Shown here: piece by piece, positions 18,114 through 25,595 of the stretch
Layout of the letters: every line of letters starts with the position of its first letter
Numbering within the stretch: the stretch's first letter is position 1
Source of the DNA: JBDRRP01 sp964446485
GTDB lineage: Bacteria > Desulfobacterota > Desulfobacteria > Desulfobacterales > JBDRRP01
Assembly (NCBI GenBank): GCA_964446485.1
Contig: CAYUOU010000025.1
Location: forward strand, 1 to 52,024
Length of the DNA: 52,024 bases
Direction of reading: 5' to 3'
The notes under the pieces: model-generated
Databases searched by the model: none
What the model was told of the DNA's origin: nothing
Seen by the model: the letters and a program-made list of their open reading frames with translations, nothing else
Position numbers and translations under genes: made by a program

Positions 18114-19037
18114 TCAACACGCAAGAAACGCCGCAATGTCGGAAAACAACGTGTCGATATCTTCCACCCGCACCCATCGAATATCCGGATCCGCCCGAAA
18201 CCAGGTAAACTGACGTTTGGCGAATCGACGGGTGTCACGCTTGAGGGTTTCCACGGCGGCTGCAAGACGCAACCGGCCGGCGATATGATCGGCCATGTGG
18301 CGGTATCCCAGAGACTGCATGGACTTGAGGCCGGCCCCATACCCTCGGTTCAGGAGGCCGCGCACTTCTGCTTCCAGCCCACCGGTCATCATGAAATCCA
18401 CCCGCTCGTCAATGCGGCGATAAAGTCGCGCCCGGTCCATTTCCAGACCGATTTTAAAATTGTCGTAGGGGGCATCGGCGAACCCGTGCTCCCGGTGATG
18501 GACGCTCAGGGGCTTTCCGGTGAGGGCGAACACCTCCAAGGCGCGAACGATGCGCACCGTGTCGTTTGGATGAACACAAGCCGCTGCACCCGGATCCACA
18601 TCGGATAGGCGCCGGTGAAGGGCCGCGCTGCCCTGCTCCCGGGCTTCCTGCCGCAGTTTCTGCCGAAGGCTCGGGTCGGACGGGGCTTGCTTTGCCAAAC
18701 CGCAGAGCAGGGCCTTGATGTAAAGCCCCGTGCCACCGGCCACGATGGGCACCTTCCCGCGCCGAACGATGTCCCCGATCGCGGCCCGCCCCAATCGGGC
18801 AAACCGGGCGGCGTCAAAGACCTCGTCCGGGTCGGCCACGTCCACGAGATGATGGCGGGCCTGGGCCCTCTCTGCGCCGGTGGGCTTGGCCGCACCGATG
18901 TCCATATAGCGGTAGATCTGGACGGAGTCGGCGTTGACGATCTCACCCCCGAATCGCTCGGCCAGACGGATGGCCGCAGTGGTCTTGCCCACCGCCGTGG
19001 GACCGCAAACCACAATTACGCGGGCGCGAGTGATCAT
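18114..19037 (-). CDS. miaA: tRNA dimethylallyltransferase
   Basis: Adds a dimethylallyl group to A37 of tRNAs reading UNN codons. 307 residues from ATG 19037 (MITRARVIVVCGPTAVGKT), typical for MiaA; the frame upstream does not fit the family. P-loop GPTAVGKT at 12-19, then GGEIVNADSVQIYRYMDIG, AKPT and the HHLVDVADPDEVFDAARF segment. VAGGTGLYIKALLCGL and the C-terminal RDTRRFAKRQFTWFR tRNA-contact motif are all present. The TGA stop falls within a repeat-rich intergenic stretch. It is monocistronic and divergent from the histidine kinase gene. Confidence 0.95.
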   Translation of the reverse strand: MITRARVIVVCGPTAVGKTTAAIRLAERFGGEIVNADSVQIYRYMDIGAAKPTGAERAQARHHLVDVADPDEVFDAARFARLGRAAIGDIVRRGKVPIVAGGTGLYIKALLCGLAKQAPSDPSLRQKLRQEAREQGSAALHRRLSDVDPGAAACVHPNDTVRIVRALEVFALTGKPLSVHHREHGFADAPYDNFKIGLEMDRARLYRRIDERVDFMMTGGLEAEVRGLLNRGYGAGLKSMQSLGYRHMADHIAGRLRLAAAVETLKRDTRRFAKRQFTWFRADPDIRWVRVEDIDTLFSDIAAFLAC

Positions 19038-19414
19038 TGGCGTACCCTGAAAACATGATATGATCGCGCGACATGACGGCGACGTTGTCGACGGCCGACA
19101 CGCCGGTGGCAGTATCTTAGCCACCTGGCAAAGCACTGACAAGACGCTTTTTCTGCCATCGGTTTCATGCTATCTCCATCATGTCGCGGTTGCGACAATC
19201 TTGACCCCAACGTTGCAAAAGCCGGAGGGTAAACAAAAATGGCAGTTAAATCCATAATCCTTTGAATTCACAAGCGGTTATGTCTGGACAACATGCAGCA
19301 CTTTTTTTGATTTTAGAATAATATCAGTATTTTATAATACATTATATGCCAGTTTGTTTATGCAAGGATGGGGTTGACGCTGGGGAGCAACAATACGGAA
19401 CCAAGGAGACACGG
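19038..19414. other. Divergent miaA / histidine kinase intergenic region
   Basis: 377 bases, AT-rich from 19290 on, unlike the surrounding coding DNA. A TATAAT lies at 19333-19338 without a well-spaced -35 (TTGATT at 19307-19312 is 20 bases away). The -10 sits inside the inverted repeat GTAT-TTTATA-ATAC (19327-19340), which could be an operator. AAGGAG at 19403-19408 is the ribosome site of the kinase gene. No small gene is convincing. Confidence 0.5.
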
Positions 19415-20860
19415 ATGCGAATCGCCATCGTGGGGGGCGGACAGCGCTGCCGCCGATTAATAGATTTGATTGTCAACAACGACTTCGGTGATCTACTCCA
19501 GCATACCCGTGTGGTTGGCGTTTCCGACATCCGACCTGATGCCGTCGGCATCCAGTTCGCCAAAGAAAACGGGATCCTTACGACACATGACTACAATGAT
19601 TTTTTCGACCGCGACGACATCGATCTCATTATCGAACTCACCGGTGACGTCGACGTTTTTTATGATATTCTCAAAAAGAAGAGTATGCAGGTGCGTGCCG
19701 TATCGGCTAAAACCGCCATGCTCATTTGGAGGCTCGGCAATCTCGCCCAGCAGGCCCAGGAAATGGACCAGAAGCTCCAGGAGACCCGCGCCCTGTACAA
19801 GGTGTTTATCGATGAGCTGCTTCAAGAAGATGTTTTGGTCATCGGCGCCGACTACCGGGTTATCGATATCAACGAAACCCTTTGCACCAAACTCGGCATG
19901 TCCCGCGATGACGCCATCGGCAAATTTTGCTACGAGATCACACACCGGCAGGACTCCCCGTGCAATGGCAACGAGCATCCCTGCCCGCTGACGGAGACCT
20001 TAGCCAGCGGGAAGCCCTCCCAGGCAACCCATAATCACGTGGATAAAGATGGCCAGTTCATCCATTATTCCATCTCCTGCTATCCGCTGATGGAGGGGGG
20101 GCGGCCCGTCGGGGCCGTGGAGATCTCTCGCGACATCACCCAGGACGTACAGGTGCAAAAGATGATGATGCAGCAGGAAAAACTGGCTTCCATCGGCCGC
20201 CTGTCAGCCGGTGTTGCCCATGAAATCAACAACCCCCTGACCACCATTCTTACCAGCGCCATGTTGATTCAGGAAGACTTGGATAAGGACGATCCCGCCC
20301 ACGAGGAGATGTCCACCATCGCCAGCGAAGCGCTGCGATGCCGGAAAATTGTTTCCAACCTGCTGGACTTCGCCCGCCAGAGCGAGCCGGAGAAAAAGCG
20401 CCACCGCCTCAACGATGTGGTTCTGGGCGGCATTACCCTGACCCGCAAGCAGGCCGCTTTCAAGGACGTGGACATCCAGCACGCGTTAGCTGAAAACCTG
20501 CCGGACATCAACATCGATAAGAACCAAATCCAGCAAGCGGTGATCAACCTCATCCTCAACGCTGTCGAGGCCAGCGCCCCGGGGTCGACCGTACACGTGG
20601 ACACCCTCCTTGCCGACAACGGCTGCCTGGCCGAAATCATCGTCCGCGATCACGGCGAAGGCATCCCCGAAAACCGCCTCGACAAGCTTTTCGATCCGTT
20701 TTTTACCACCAAGGAAACCGGCACGGGTCTTGGCCTGGCCATCACCCACGGAATCATCGAGCAACACGGCGGATTCATCCGCGTGGGCAGCAATCCGGAA
20801 GAAGGGACCACTTTCACCATCAGGCTGCCATATTCGGGCGGACCTCATGCAAAACGATGA
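19415..20860 (+). CDS. Histidine kinase with N-terminal Rossmann-like domain and PAS domain
   Basis: 481 residues. Residues 1-105 look like a Rossmann domain (MRIAIVGGGQRCRRLIDLI; VVGVSDIRPDAVGIQFAKENGI; DIDLIIELTG), resembling the NAD(P)-binding half of dehydrogenases. A short coiled coil (about 108-130) leads to a PAS domain (about 130-245) with the cysteine segment CYEITHRQDSPCNGNEHPCP (C172, C183, C190). The kinase core has the phospho-accepting H269 in VAHEINNPL and N, G1 and G2 boxes (NLILNAVEA, DHGEGIP, GTGLGLAI). No membrane segment, so it senses something cytoplasmic; a dinucleotide or redox signal is my inference. Start ATG 19415 follows AAGGAG. Its end overlaps the response regulator start by 14 bases, so the two are a cognate pair. 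Confidence 0.88.
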   Translation: MRIAIVGGGQRCRRLIDLIVNNDFGDLLQHTRVVGVSDIRPDAVGIQFAKENGILTTHDYNDFFDRDDIDLIIELTGDVDVFYDILKKKSMQVRAVSAKTAMLIWRLGNLAQQAQEMDQKLQETRALYKVFIDELLQEDVLVIGADYRVIDINETLCTKLGMSRDDAIGKFCYEITHRQDSPCNGNEHPCPLTETLASGKPSQATHNHVDKDGQFIHYSISCYPLMEGGRPVGAVEISRDITQDVQVQKMMMQQEKLASIGRLSAGVAHEINNPLTTILTSAMLIQEDLDKDDPAHEEMSTIASEALRCRKIVSNLLDFARQSEPEKKRHRLNDVVLGGITLTRKQAAFKDVDIQHALAENLPDINIDKNQIQQAVINLILNAVEASAPGSTVHVDTLLADNGCLAEIIVRDHGEGIPENRLDKLFDPFFTTKETGTGLGLAITHGIIEQHGGFIRVGSNPEEGTTFTIRLPYSGGPHAKR

Positions 20861-22283
20861 TCAGCACATCCTCATTGTCGACGATGAGCGGCGCATCTGC
20901 GAAAACTGTGTGCGCATTCTCGAAAAGGTCGGCCTGCCCACGGACTGCGCCGCCAGCGGTCAAGAGGCCTTGCGTCTCATGGACCAACACGCCTATGCCG
21001 TTGTCGTGACGGATCTCAAGATGCACCGCATGGGCGGTGTGGAATTGCTGGAGCGCATTCAAGAAGGCCATCCGGAAACCCTGGTGGTTGTGATCACCGG
21101 TTACGCCAGCGTCGCCTCTGCCGTCGAAGTCATGAAAATCGGGGCATTCGACTACCTTCCCAAACCCTTCACACCCCAGGAACTCAGGGCCGTGGTCCAA
21201 CAGGCGCTCGATGCCCGCCGGCTGAGGATCGAAAACCGCGGCCTGTCCAACGGTGCCTTGTCCGTGCCCCCAATGACCCACCAGCTGGTAGGCCAAAGCG
21301 CCAATATACAAAAGGTCGTCGACATGGTTGCCAAGGTGGCCCCCACCGATGCCACGGTACTGATCCAGGGGGAAAGCGGCACCGGCAAAGAGCTCATCGC
21401 CCGGGCCATCCACGCCAACAGCAACCGCAGCGACCGCGTGTTTTTCGCCGTGGATTGCGGTACGCTGTCCAGCGAACTCCTGGAGAGCGAACTTTTCGGT
21501 CATTTTCGAGGCGCCTTTACCGGGGCTCACCGGGACAAGGCGGGTATTTTCCAGCAGGCAGACGGCGGCACGGTGTTTTTGGACGAAATCAGCAACATCA
21601 GCATGGCCGTTCAGGGCAAACTGCTGCGTTTTCTGGAAACACAGGAATTCTTGCCAGTGGGCGCCGAGTCGATCCACCAGGTCGACGTCCGATTGATCTT
21701 TGCCACCAACCGCAGCCTCGAAGACATGGTTCACGCGGGAACCTTCCGTGAAGACTTCTATTATCGGATAGACGTCTATCCGATATTGGTGCCGCGTCTG
21801 GCCGAGCGCAAAGAGGACATCCTGCCCATCGCCTATCACTTTCTACAGCTGTTCAATCGATCCGTGGGCAAGCGTATCAAGGGCTTTGATGAAAATGCCG
21901 CCGCGCGCCTGCGGGAATTCGAATGGCCGGGCAATGTCCGCCAACTGAGGAACATCGTCGAGCGGGCCGTGATCCTCTGCGATGGCGACACCATTGCACC
22001 GGCGGACTTGCCTCACCTATCCGACCTGAACGTGCTCGGGGAGCTGATGGACAATATTCCCCAGGACAATGCGCAACTGATCCAGGTGAAAAAAGAAATC
22101 CGCAAGCAGGCCGTGGCGCACGTTGAACGCAATTTCCTGATCAGTGCGCTGTCTCGAAACGATTGGAATGTTACCCGAGCCGCCGCCCAGGTCGGCATGC
22201 AGCGCACCAATTTTCAAGGACTCATCAAAAAACACGGCATCCGTTCACCCAAACACCCCCCAACCAATGGCGGCGACAACTGA
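20847..22283 (+). CDS. NtrC-family sigma-54 response regulator
   Basis: 478 residues: REC domain (5-120, phospho-acceptor D56 in VVVTDLKMH, K of YLPKPF), AAA+ domain with Walker A GESGTGKE (175-182), the sigma-54-contacting GAFTGA loop (222-227), VFLDEISN Walker B and the R-finger region, and a C-terminal Fis-type helix-turn-helix (about 430-470, NVTRAAAQVGMQRTNFQGLI). It should be phosphorylated by the overlapping kinase and activate -24/-12 promoters. Such a promoter lies at 22573-22588, before the next gene. The start inside the end of the kinase gene indicates translational coupling. Confidence 0.93.
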   Translation: MQNDDQHILIVDDERRICENCVRILEKVGLPTDCAASGQEALRLMDQHAYAVVVTDLKMHRMGGVELLERIQEGHPETLVVVITGYASVASAVEVMKIGAFDYLPKPFTPQELRAVVQQALDARRLRIENRGLSNGALSVPPMTHQLVGQSANIQKVVDMVAKVAPTDATVLIQGESGTGKELIARAIHANSNRSDRVFFAVDCGTLSSELLESELFGHFRGAFTGAHRDKAGIFQQADGGTVFLDEISNISMAVQGKLLRFLETQEFLPVGAESIHQVDVRLIFATNRSLEDMVHAGTFREDFYYRIDVYPILVPRLAERKEDILPIAYHFLQLFNRSVGKRIKGFDENAAARLREFEWPGNVRQLRNIVERAVILCDGDTIAPADLPHLSDLNVLGELMDNIPQDNAQLIQVKKEIRKQAVAHVERNFLISALSRNDWNVTRAAAQVGMQRTNFQGLIKKHGIRSPKHPPTNGGDN

Positions 22284-22319
22284 ACGGCCACCATCGCTAC
22301 CTTGGAATATATAATATTT

Positions 22320-22330
22320 ATACAGTGTAT
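22320..22330. promoter_or_regulatory. Possible operator half-site palindrome
   Basis: ATAC-AGT-GTAT just after the response regulator gene. It shares the GTAT/ATAC elements with the larger palindrome at 22479-22499. Weak on its own. Confidence 0.25.
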
Positions 22331-22478
22331 CTTTGATTCAGTCACCCCGCCTGCAGGCATCTGAGCAAGCCCTTCCCCTGTCGTGAATCACCATACCAGA
22401 ACAGCCATTCGCCTGGCTTTTACCGTCATTGAAATTCACGGAGATGGCATCGCGGTGCGCTGGATGCATGACGACAAA

Positions 22479-22499
22479 GTGTATTAATTTAATATACAC
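22479..22499. promoter_or_regulatory. Palindrome, candidate enhancer site for the sigma-54 activator
   Basis: GTGTAT-N9-ATACAC with an AT-rich centre, ending 73 bases upstream of the -24 element at 22573. Position and symmetry fit an NtrC-type upstream activating sequence; the AT-rich DNA between (22535-22570) could bend. Inferred from position only. Confidence 0.45.
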
Positions 22500-22572
22500 A
22501 CTCCCTGCCCAATCGTCTCGGACAAAGAAATTTTATTCATAATTACATATATTTAGAAAATTATTTAATTGC

Positions 22573-22588
22573 TGGCATTTATATTGCT
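22573..22588 (+). promoter_or_regulatory. Sigma-54 (-24/-12) promoter
   Basis: TGGCAT-TTATA-TTGCT matches the consensus TGGCAC-N5-TTGCW with one mismatch and the exact 10-base interval between GG and GC. Transcription would begin near 22600, about 50 bases before the ATG at 22649. The gene upstream encodes a sigma-54 activator. Confidence 0.75.
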
Positions 22589-22648
22589 GACAACAAAAAT
22601 CAAACACGCATGACACTTTGTTAACCAGAGACACCCCGGGAGGACGAT

Positions 22649-24331
22649 ATGGATACAGGAATCAAAGTAATGGTGGTGGATGACGAGGCCCGAATCTGTG
22701 ACAACGTATCAAAAATATTGAGCAAAACCGGTTTCGACGTCGTTACCGCCAGCAGCGCCCAGGAGGCCTTGGATAAGATGGCCCTATCCTCCTATTCGCT
22801 TTTGATATCGGACATCGTCATGCCGGGAATGAACGGTCTGGAACTGCTCAAGCTGGTCAAAAAGGACTGGCCGTTGACCAAGGCAGTGATGATGACGGCC
22901 TTTGCCTCCACCGACACCGCTATCAAGGCCATCCGCATGGGCGCGTTGGACTACATTCCCAAGCCATTCACACCGGACGAACTCCGCGACACCGTGGACT
23001 TGGCCCTTTCCGGAGAGTTGGAGGAGGCACCAGTGAGTGAGGCAGAACGCGAAGCCATCAACATCATCGATCTGGACATCCCGTTTGATCATGACGAAGT
23101 GGCGGAGGTCGTTGGTGAAGATTACGCCAACATGATGGGCCCCTCGGACATGCCGGTGGTGGAGGTCAAAGCGCGGGCGCCGCTGGAGGGTTTCTGCGAG
23201 GTCGGCGTCATGGTCTGTGACATCTTCAAAAAACTCGGCGCCACTTGCAAAGCCGGCAACAAGAGCGGTGATTGCCCTCAACTCAAGAAAGATGCAAAGA
23301 AAAAAGCTGGCGCGACGGCAGTATTCGACGGGCGCAGGCTCATCGGTATCGACCAGCCCTTTGATTACAGGGAGGTGTCTGCGGTCACGGGACCGGAGTA
23401 CATTCACAATTTGCAAACGGACGGGGTGGCCGTCCCATATTATGAGGATCTAAAAGCATCTGTGGCCAAAATGGCGGTGCCGGTACGCGGTAATATCGAT
23501 GTGGATGTGCCCTTTGACCATGACGAGGTGGCGGCTGTGACCGGCGAAGCCTACGCCCGCCAGGCCGGGCCTTCGGACATGCCCCAGGTGGAAATCACAG
23601 CCACGGAACCCATGGAAGGTTTTTGCGAGACGGGCACCATGGTCTGCGACATTTTCAAGAAACTGGGCGCCACGTGTAAGGCGGGCACAAAGAGCGGTGC
23701 CTGCCCGCAGCTCAAGAAAAAGGCAAAACATAAAGCCGCCGGCGTGGGGACGTTTGACGGACGACGGCTCATCGCACCGGACATGCCATTCGACATCCGG
23801 GAAGTCGCGGCTGCCGCCGGGCCTGAATATGCCACCCACCTTGCCTATGACGGCACGGTCCAGTTTACCTATGATGAAGTCAAGGCCAACGCTGCCAAGC
23901 GCAGTGCCGAACTGGAAGCAGTGCAGCAGGCATCCACCCATTCTGAGCTGCCCTCGGAACCGGTGACGCGCAATGTTCTGGTCATCGACGATGAAGTGGC
24001 CGTGAACAACAACATCCGAAAGGTGCTGGCCAAAAACGATTACCACGTCGACCAGGCAACCACCAAGGCCGACGCCCTCAAACGCCTCGATGGCCATCCT
24101 TACGCCGTCATCTTGCTGGACCTGAAAATGCCCGGCGTTCAGGGGCTCGAGTTGCTCGAAGCCGTCAGGGACCGCCAACCCCAGGCCAAGGTGATCGTCA
24201 TCACCGGATACGCAACCATCGAAACGGCGGTCGGGGCCGCCCGATTGGGCGCCGTCGGTTACGTCGCCAAACCCTTTACGCCGGACGAATTGCGCCAAGC
24301 CACAACGGAGGCGTATCGCATGGCCGCCTGA
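22649..24331 (+). CDS. REC - duplicated Cys-rich domain - REC signalling protein
   Basis: 560 residues. REC1 (5-120, D55 in LISDIVMP, K105) and REC2 (442-555, D491 in ILLDLKMP) flank two copies of a domain of about 143 residues that I do not recognise. Each copy contains GFCE-x-G-x-MVCDIFKKLGATCKAG-x-KSG-x-CPQLKK with four cysteines spaced C-x6-C-x9-C-x8-C (C183, C190, C200, C209; C326, C333, C343, C352). Each copy also has two PFD-x2-EV-x3-xG-x2-Y segments (near 145, 237, 288, 380), so the unit may itself be a doubled fold. The cysteines suggest metal, iron-sulfur or disulfide chemistry. No output domain. Preceded by a sigma-54 promoter, followed by a terminator. Probably a phospho-relay or redox-input scaffold of the kinase system upstream. 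Confidence 0.85.
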   Translation: MDTGIKVMVVDDEARICDNVSKILSKTGFDVVTASSAQEALDKMALSSYSLLISDIVMPGMNGLELLKLVKKDWPLTKAVMMTAFASTDTAIKAIRMGALDYIPKPFTPDELRDTVDLALSGELEEAPVSEAEREAINIIDLDIPFDHDEVAEVVGEDYANMMGPSDMPVVEVKARAPLEGFCEVGVMVCDIFKKLGATCKAGNKSGDCPQLKKDAKKKAGATAVFDGRRLIGIDQPFDYREVSAVTGPEYIHNLQTDGVAVPYYEDLKASVAKMAVPVRGNIDVDVPFDHDEVAAVTGEAYARQAGPSDMPQVEITATEPMEGFCETGTMVCDIFKKLGATCKAGTKSGACPQLKKKAKHKAAGVGTFDGRRLIAPDMPFDIREVAAAAGPEYATHLAYDGTVQFTYDEVKANAAKRSAELEAVQQASTHSELPSEPVTRNVLVIDDEVAVNNNIRKVLAKNDYHVDQATTKADALKRLDGHPYAVILLDLKMPGVQGLELLEAVRDRQPQAKVIVITGYATIETAVGAARLGAVGYVAKPFTPDELRQATTEAYRMAA

Positions 24332-24353
24332 TCAGCGCACCTCGATAACCACA

Positions 24354-24389
24354 AATCGGGGCAGAGACGAACCCTGCCCCGATTTTTTT
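24354..24389 (+). terminator. Rho-independent terminator
   Basis: Perfect 11-base stem AATCGGGGCAG / CTGCCCCGATT, 9-base loop, then seven T. Ends the regulatory transcript and separates it from the electron-transfer operon. Confidence 0.9.
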
Positions 24390-24534
24390 ATGCCCCCGCC
24401 CCTGCCGCAGCACCCATCCCCATGGCTGCCCACGAGCCGGCCCAATTGAGACATAACTCATTATCATGACTTCTGATTTTCACGCCCCGGATCCTTGTCG
24501 ATGGGCGCAGGCTGCACAGAAGCATGGAATTTCA

Positions 24535-24563
24535 TTGACAAGTTTTTGATCAACCGTTAGTTA
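24535..24563 (+). promoter_or_regulatory. Putative sigma-70 promoter of the HdrA/Nuo/Flx operon
   Basis: Perfect -35 TTGACA (24535-24540), 17-base spacer, weak -10 TAGTTA (24558-24563), 91 bases before the first ATG. The same TTGACA-N17-TAGT-N-A form precedes dsrC. The weak -10 suggests need for an activator. The rest of the 322-base gap holds a terminator and no gene. Confidence 0.5.
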
Positions 24564-24653
24564 ACCTTCCTTGATAATTTGGCGTGCGTCTGGACCCCGT
24601 CCACGCCCACGCGCAGCGAATGAACGCTCATTCAACTCTCAAGGAGTGTCACC

Positions 24654-25040
24654 ATGTCGAAGGACGTTATCGGTTCGGTTCTCGTCGTCGGGGGCGGTAT
24701 CGCCGGGATGCGCACCGCCCTGGATCTGGCGAACTCGGGCTATTATGTCTATCTGCTGGAAAAATCCCCTTCCATCGGTGGGGTCATGTCGCAACTGGAC
24801 AAAACCTTTCCCACCAACGACTGCGCGATGTGAATCATCTCTCCCGTACTGGTCGAGGTCGGCCGGCACCTGAACATCGAGTTGATCACATACGCAGATC
24901 TTGAATCCGTCGAAGGCGAGCCCGGCCACTTCAAAGCGAAGGTGCGCAAACGCGCACGCTATATCAACATGGACCGCTGCACGGGTTGCGGCGCCTGTGT
25001 TGAAAACTGCCCGGTCGTCCAAATGGTTCCAGCGGCGTAA
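24654..25040 (+). CDS. hdrA: HdrA N-terminal module, selenoprotein (in-frame UGA at 24831-24833)
   Basis: Reading UGA as Sec gives 128 residues: FAD-binding GGGIAGM (13-19), GGVMSQLDKTFPTNDCAMU with C57 and U60, VEVGRHLNIELITYADLESV, and one complete [4Fe-4S] motif (C109, C112, C115, C119-P). U60 falls on the second cysteine of the HdrA Cys-x-x-Cys pair, a position where selenocysteine occurs in known HdrA proteins. Homology continues unbroken past the UGA, and a SECIS-like hairpin follows it. The gene stops at TAA right after the iron-sulfur motif, whereas HdrA is usually about 650 residues. The fusion protein at 27514 contains an HdrA unit lacking exactly this part, so HdrA appears split. 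AAGGAG lies nine bases before the ATG. First gene of the operon. Alternative: remnant of a deletion. Confidence 0.82.
24844..24862 (+). promoter_or_regulatory. Bacterial SECIS-like hairpin for the HdrA UGA
   Basis: CCG-(T)-ACT / GGT-CGG stem with apical loop GGTCGA, starting 10 bases after the UGA. The loop GG is 17 bases past the UGA, close to the spacing in E. coli fdhF, whose loop also carries GGUC. One bulged T and one G-U pair. Confidence 0.65.
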
Positions 25041-25074
25041 CGTGTTACGATCACCATTTTCAAGTGAGGCGCGC

Positions 25075-25572
25075 ATGAGCGAGGCAACCGCGGCAGCGAT
25101 CCCCCAGGAAGTCGATATCGACTTTTTGGCGTTGAATCGTATTATTGACGATGAGTATGACAACGACCCGGAGAATCTCATTATGATACTCCAGGCCATT
25201 CAAAACACTTACAACTACCTTCCACGAACGGCCCTGAATTACCTGTCCACCAAAATCGGCGTACCCTACAGTAGAATATACGGCGTGGCGACCTTTTACA
25301 GCACATTCAGTTTAGCGCCACGGGGACGCCACATCATCAGCATCTGCCTTGGGACGGCCTGCCATGTCCGCGGAGGAGAACGCATCCGCGAACGCATTAC
25401 CGCCAATCTGGGCATCGGTGACGGAGAGACTACGGAAGACAAACGGTTCACCGTGGAATCGGTCCGCTGCATTGGCTGTTGCAGTTTGGGACCGGTCGTC
25501 AAGATTGATGAAGACATGCACGGCCGTCTGGCAGCCGACAAAGTCGGCAAAATTCTCGAGCACTACGAATAA
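25075..25572 (+). CDS. nuoE: NuoE-like [2Fe-2S] subunit
   Basis: 165 residues. Thioredoxin-like [2Fe-2S] protein that pairs with NuoF in NADH dehydrogenases and NAD-linked hydrogenases. Helical N-terminal part with LIMILQAIQNTYNYLP, then VATFYSTFSLAPRGRH. Ligand cysteines in CLGTACHVRGG and CIGCCSLGPVV fit the C-x4-C / C-x3-C pattern of NuoE. Start ATG 25075 follows GTGAGG; the frame upstream belongs to a shadow of the HdrA fragment. It lies 34 bases after that gene and 23 before nuoF, without other complex I subunits, so it is part of a soluble NADH-oxidising module. Confidence 0.93.
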   Translation: MSEATAAAIPQEVDIDFLALNRIIDDEYDNDPENLIMILQAIQNTYNYLPRTALNYLSTKIGVPYSRIYGVATFYSTFSLAPRGRHIISICLGTACHVRGGERIRERITANLGIGDGETTEDKRFTVESVRCIGCCSLGPVVKIDEDMHGRLAADKVGKILEHYE

Positions 25573-25595
25573 TTGACGAACGACGAGGCTTTAAG

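Noticed and set aside
17799..18608. 269-codon plus-strand frame through repeats into miaA
   Set aside because: Its start lies in tandem repeats and the rest is antisense to miaA.
24831..24833. UGA as a nonsense mutation in the HdrA-like gene
   Set aside because: Homology continues in frame, the residue is a known Cys/Sec position and a SECIS-like hairpin follows at the proper distance. The same reasoning applies to 31032-31034 and 38132-38134.
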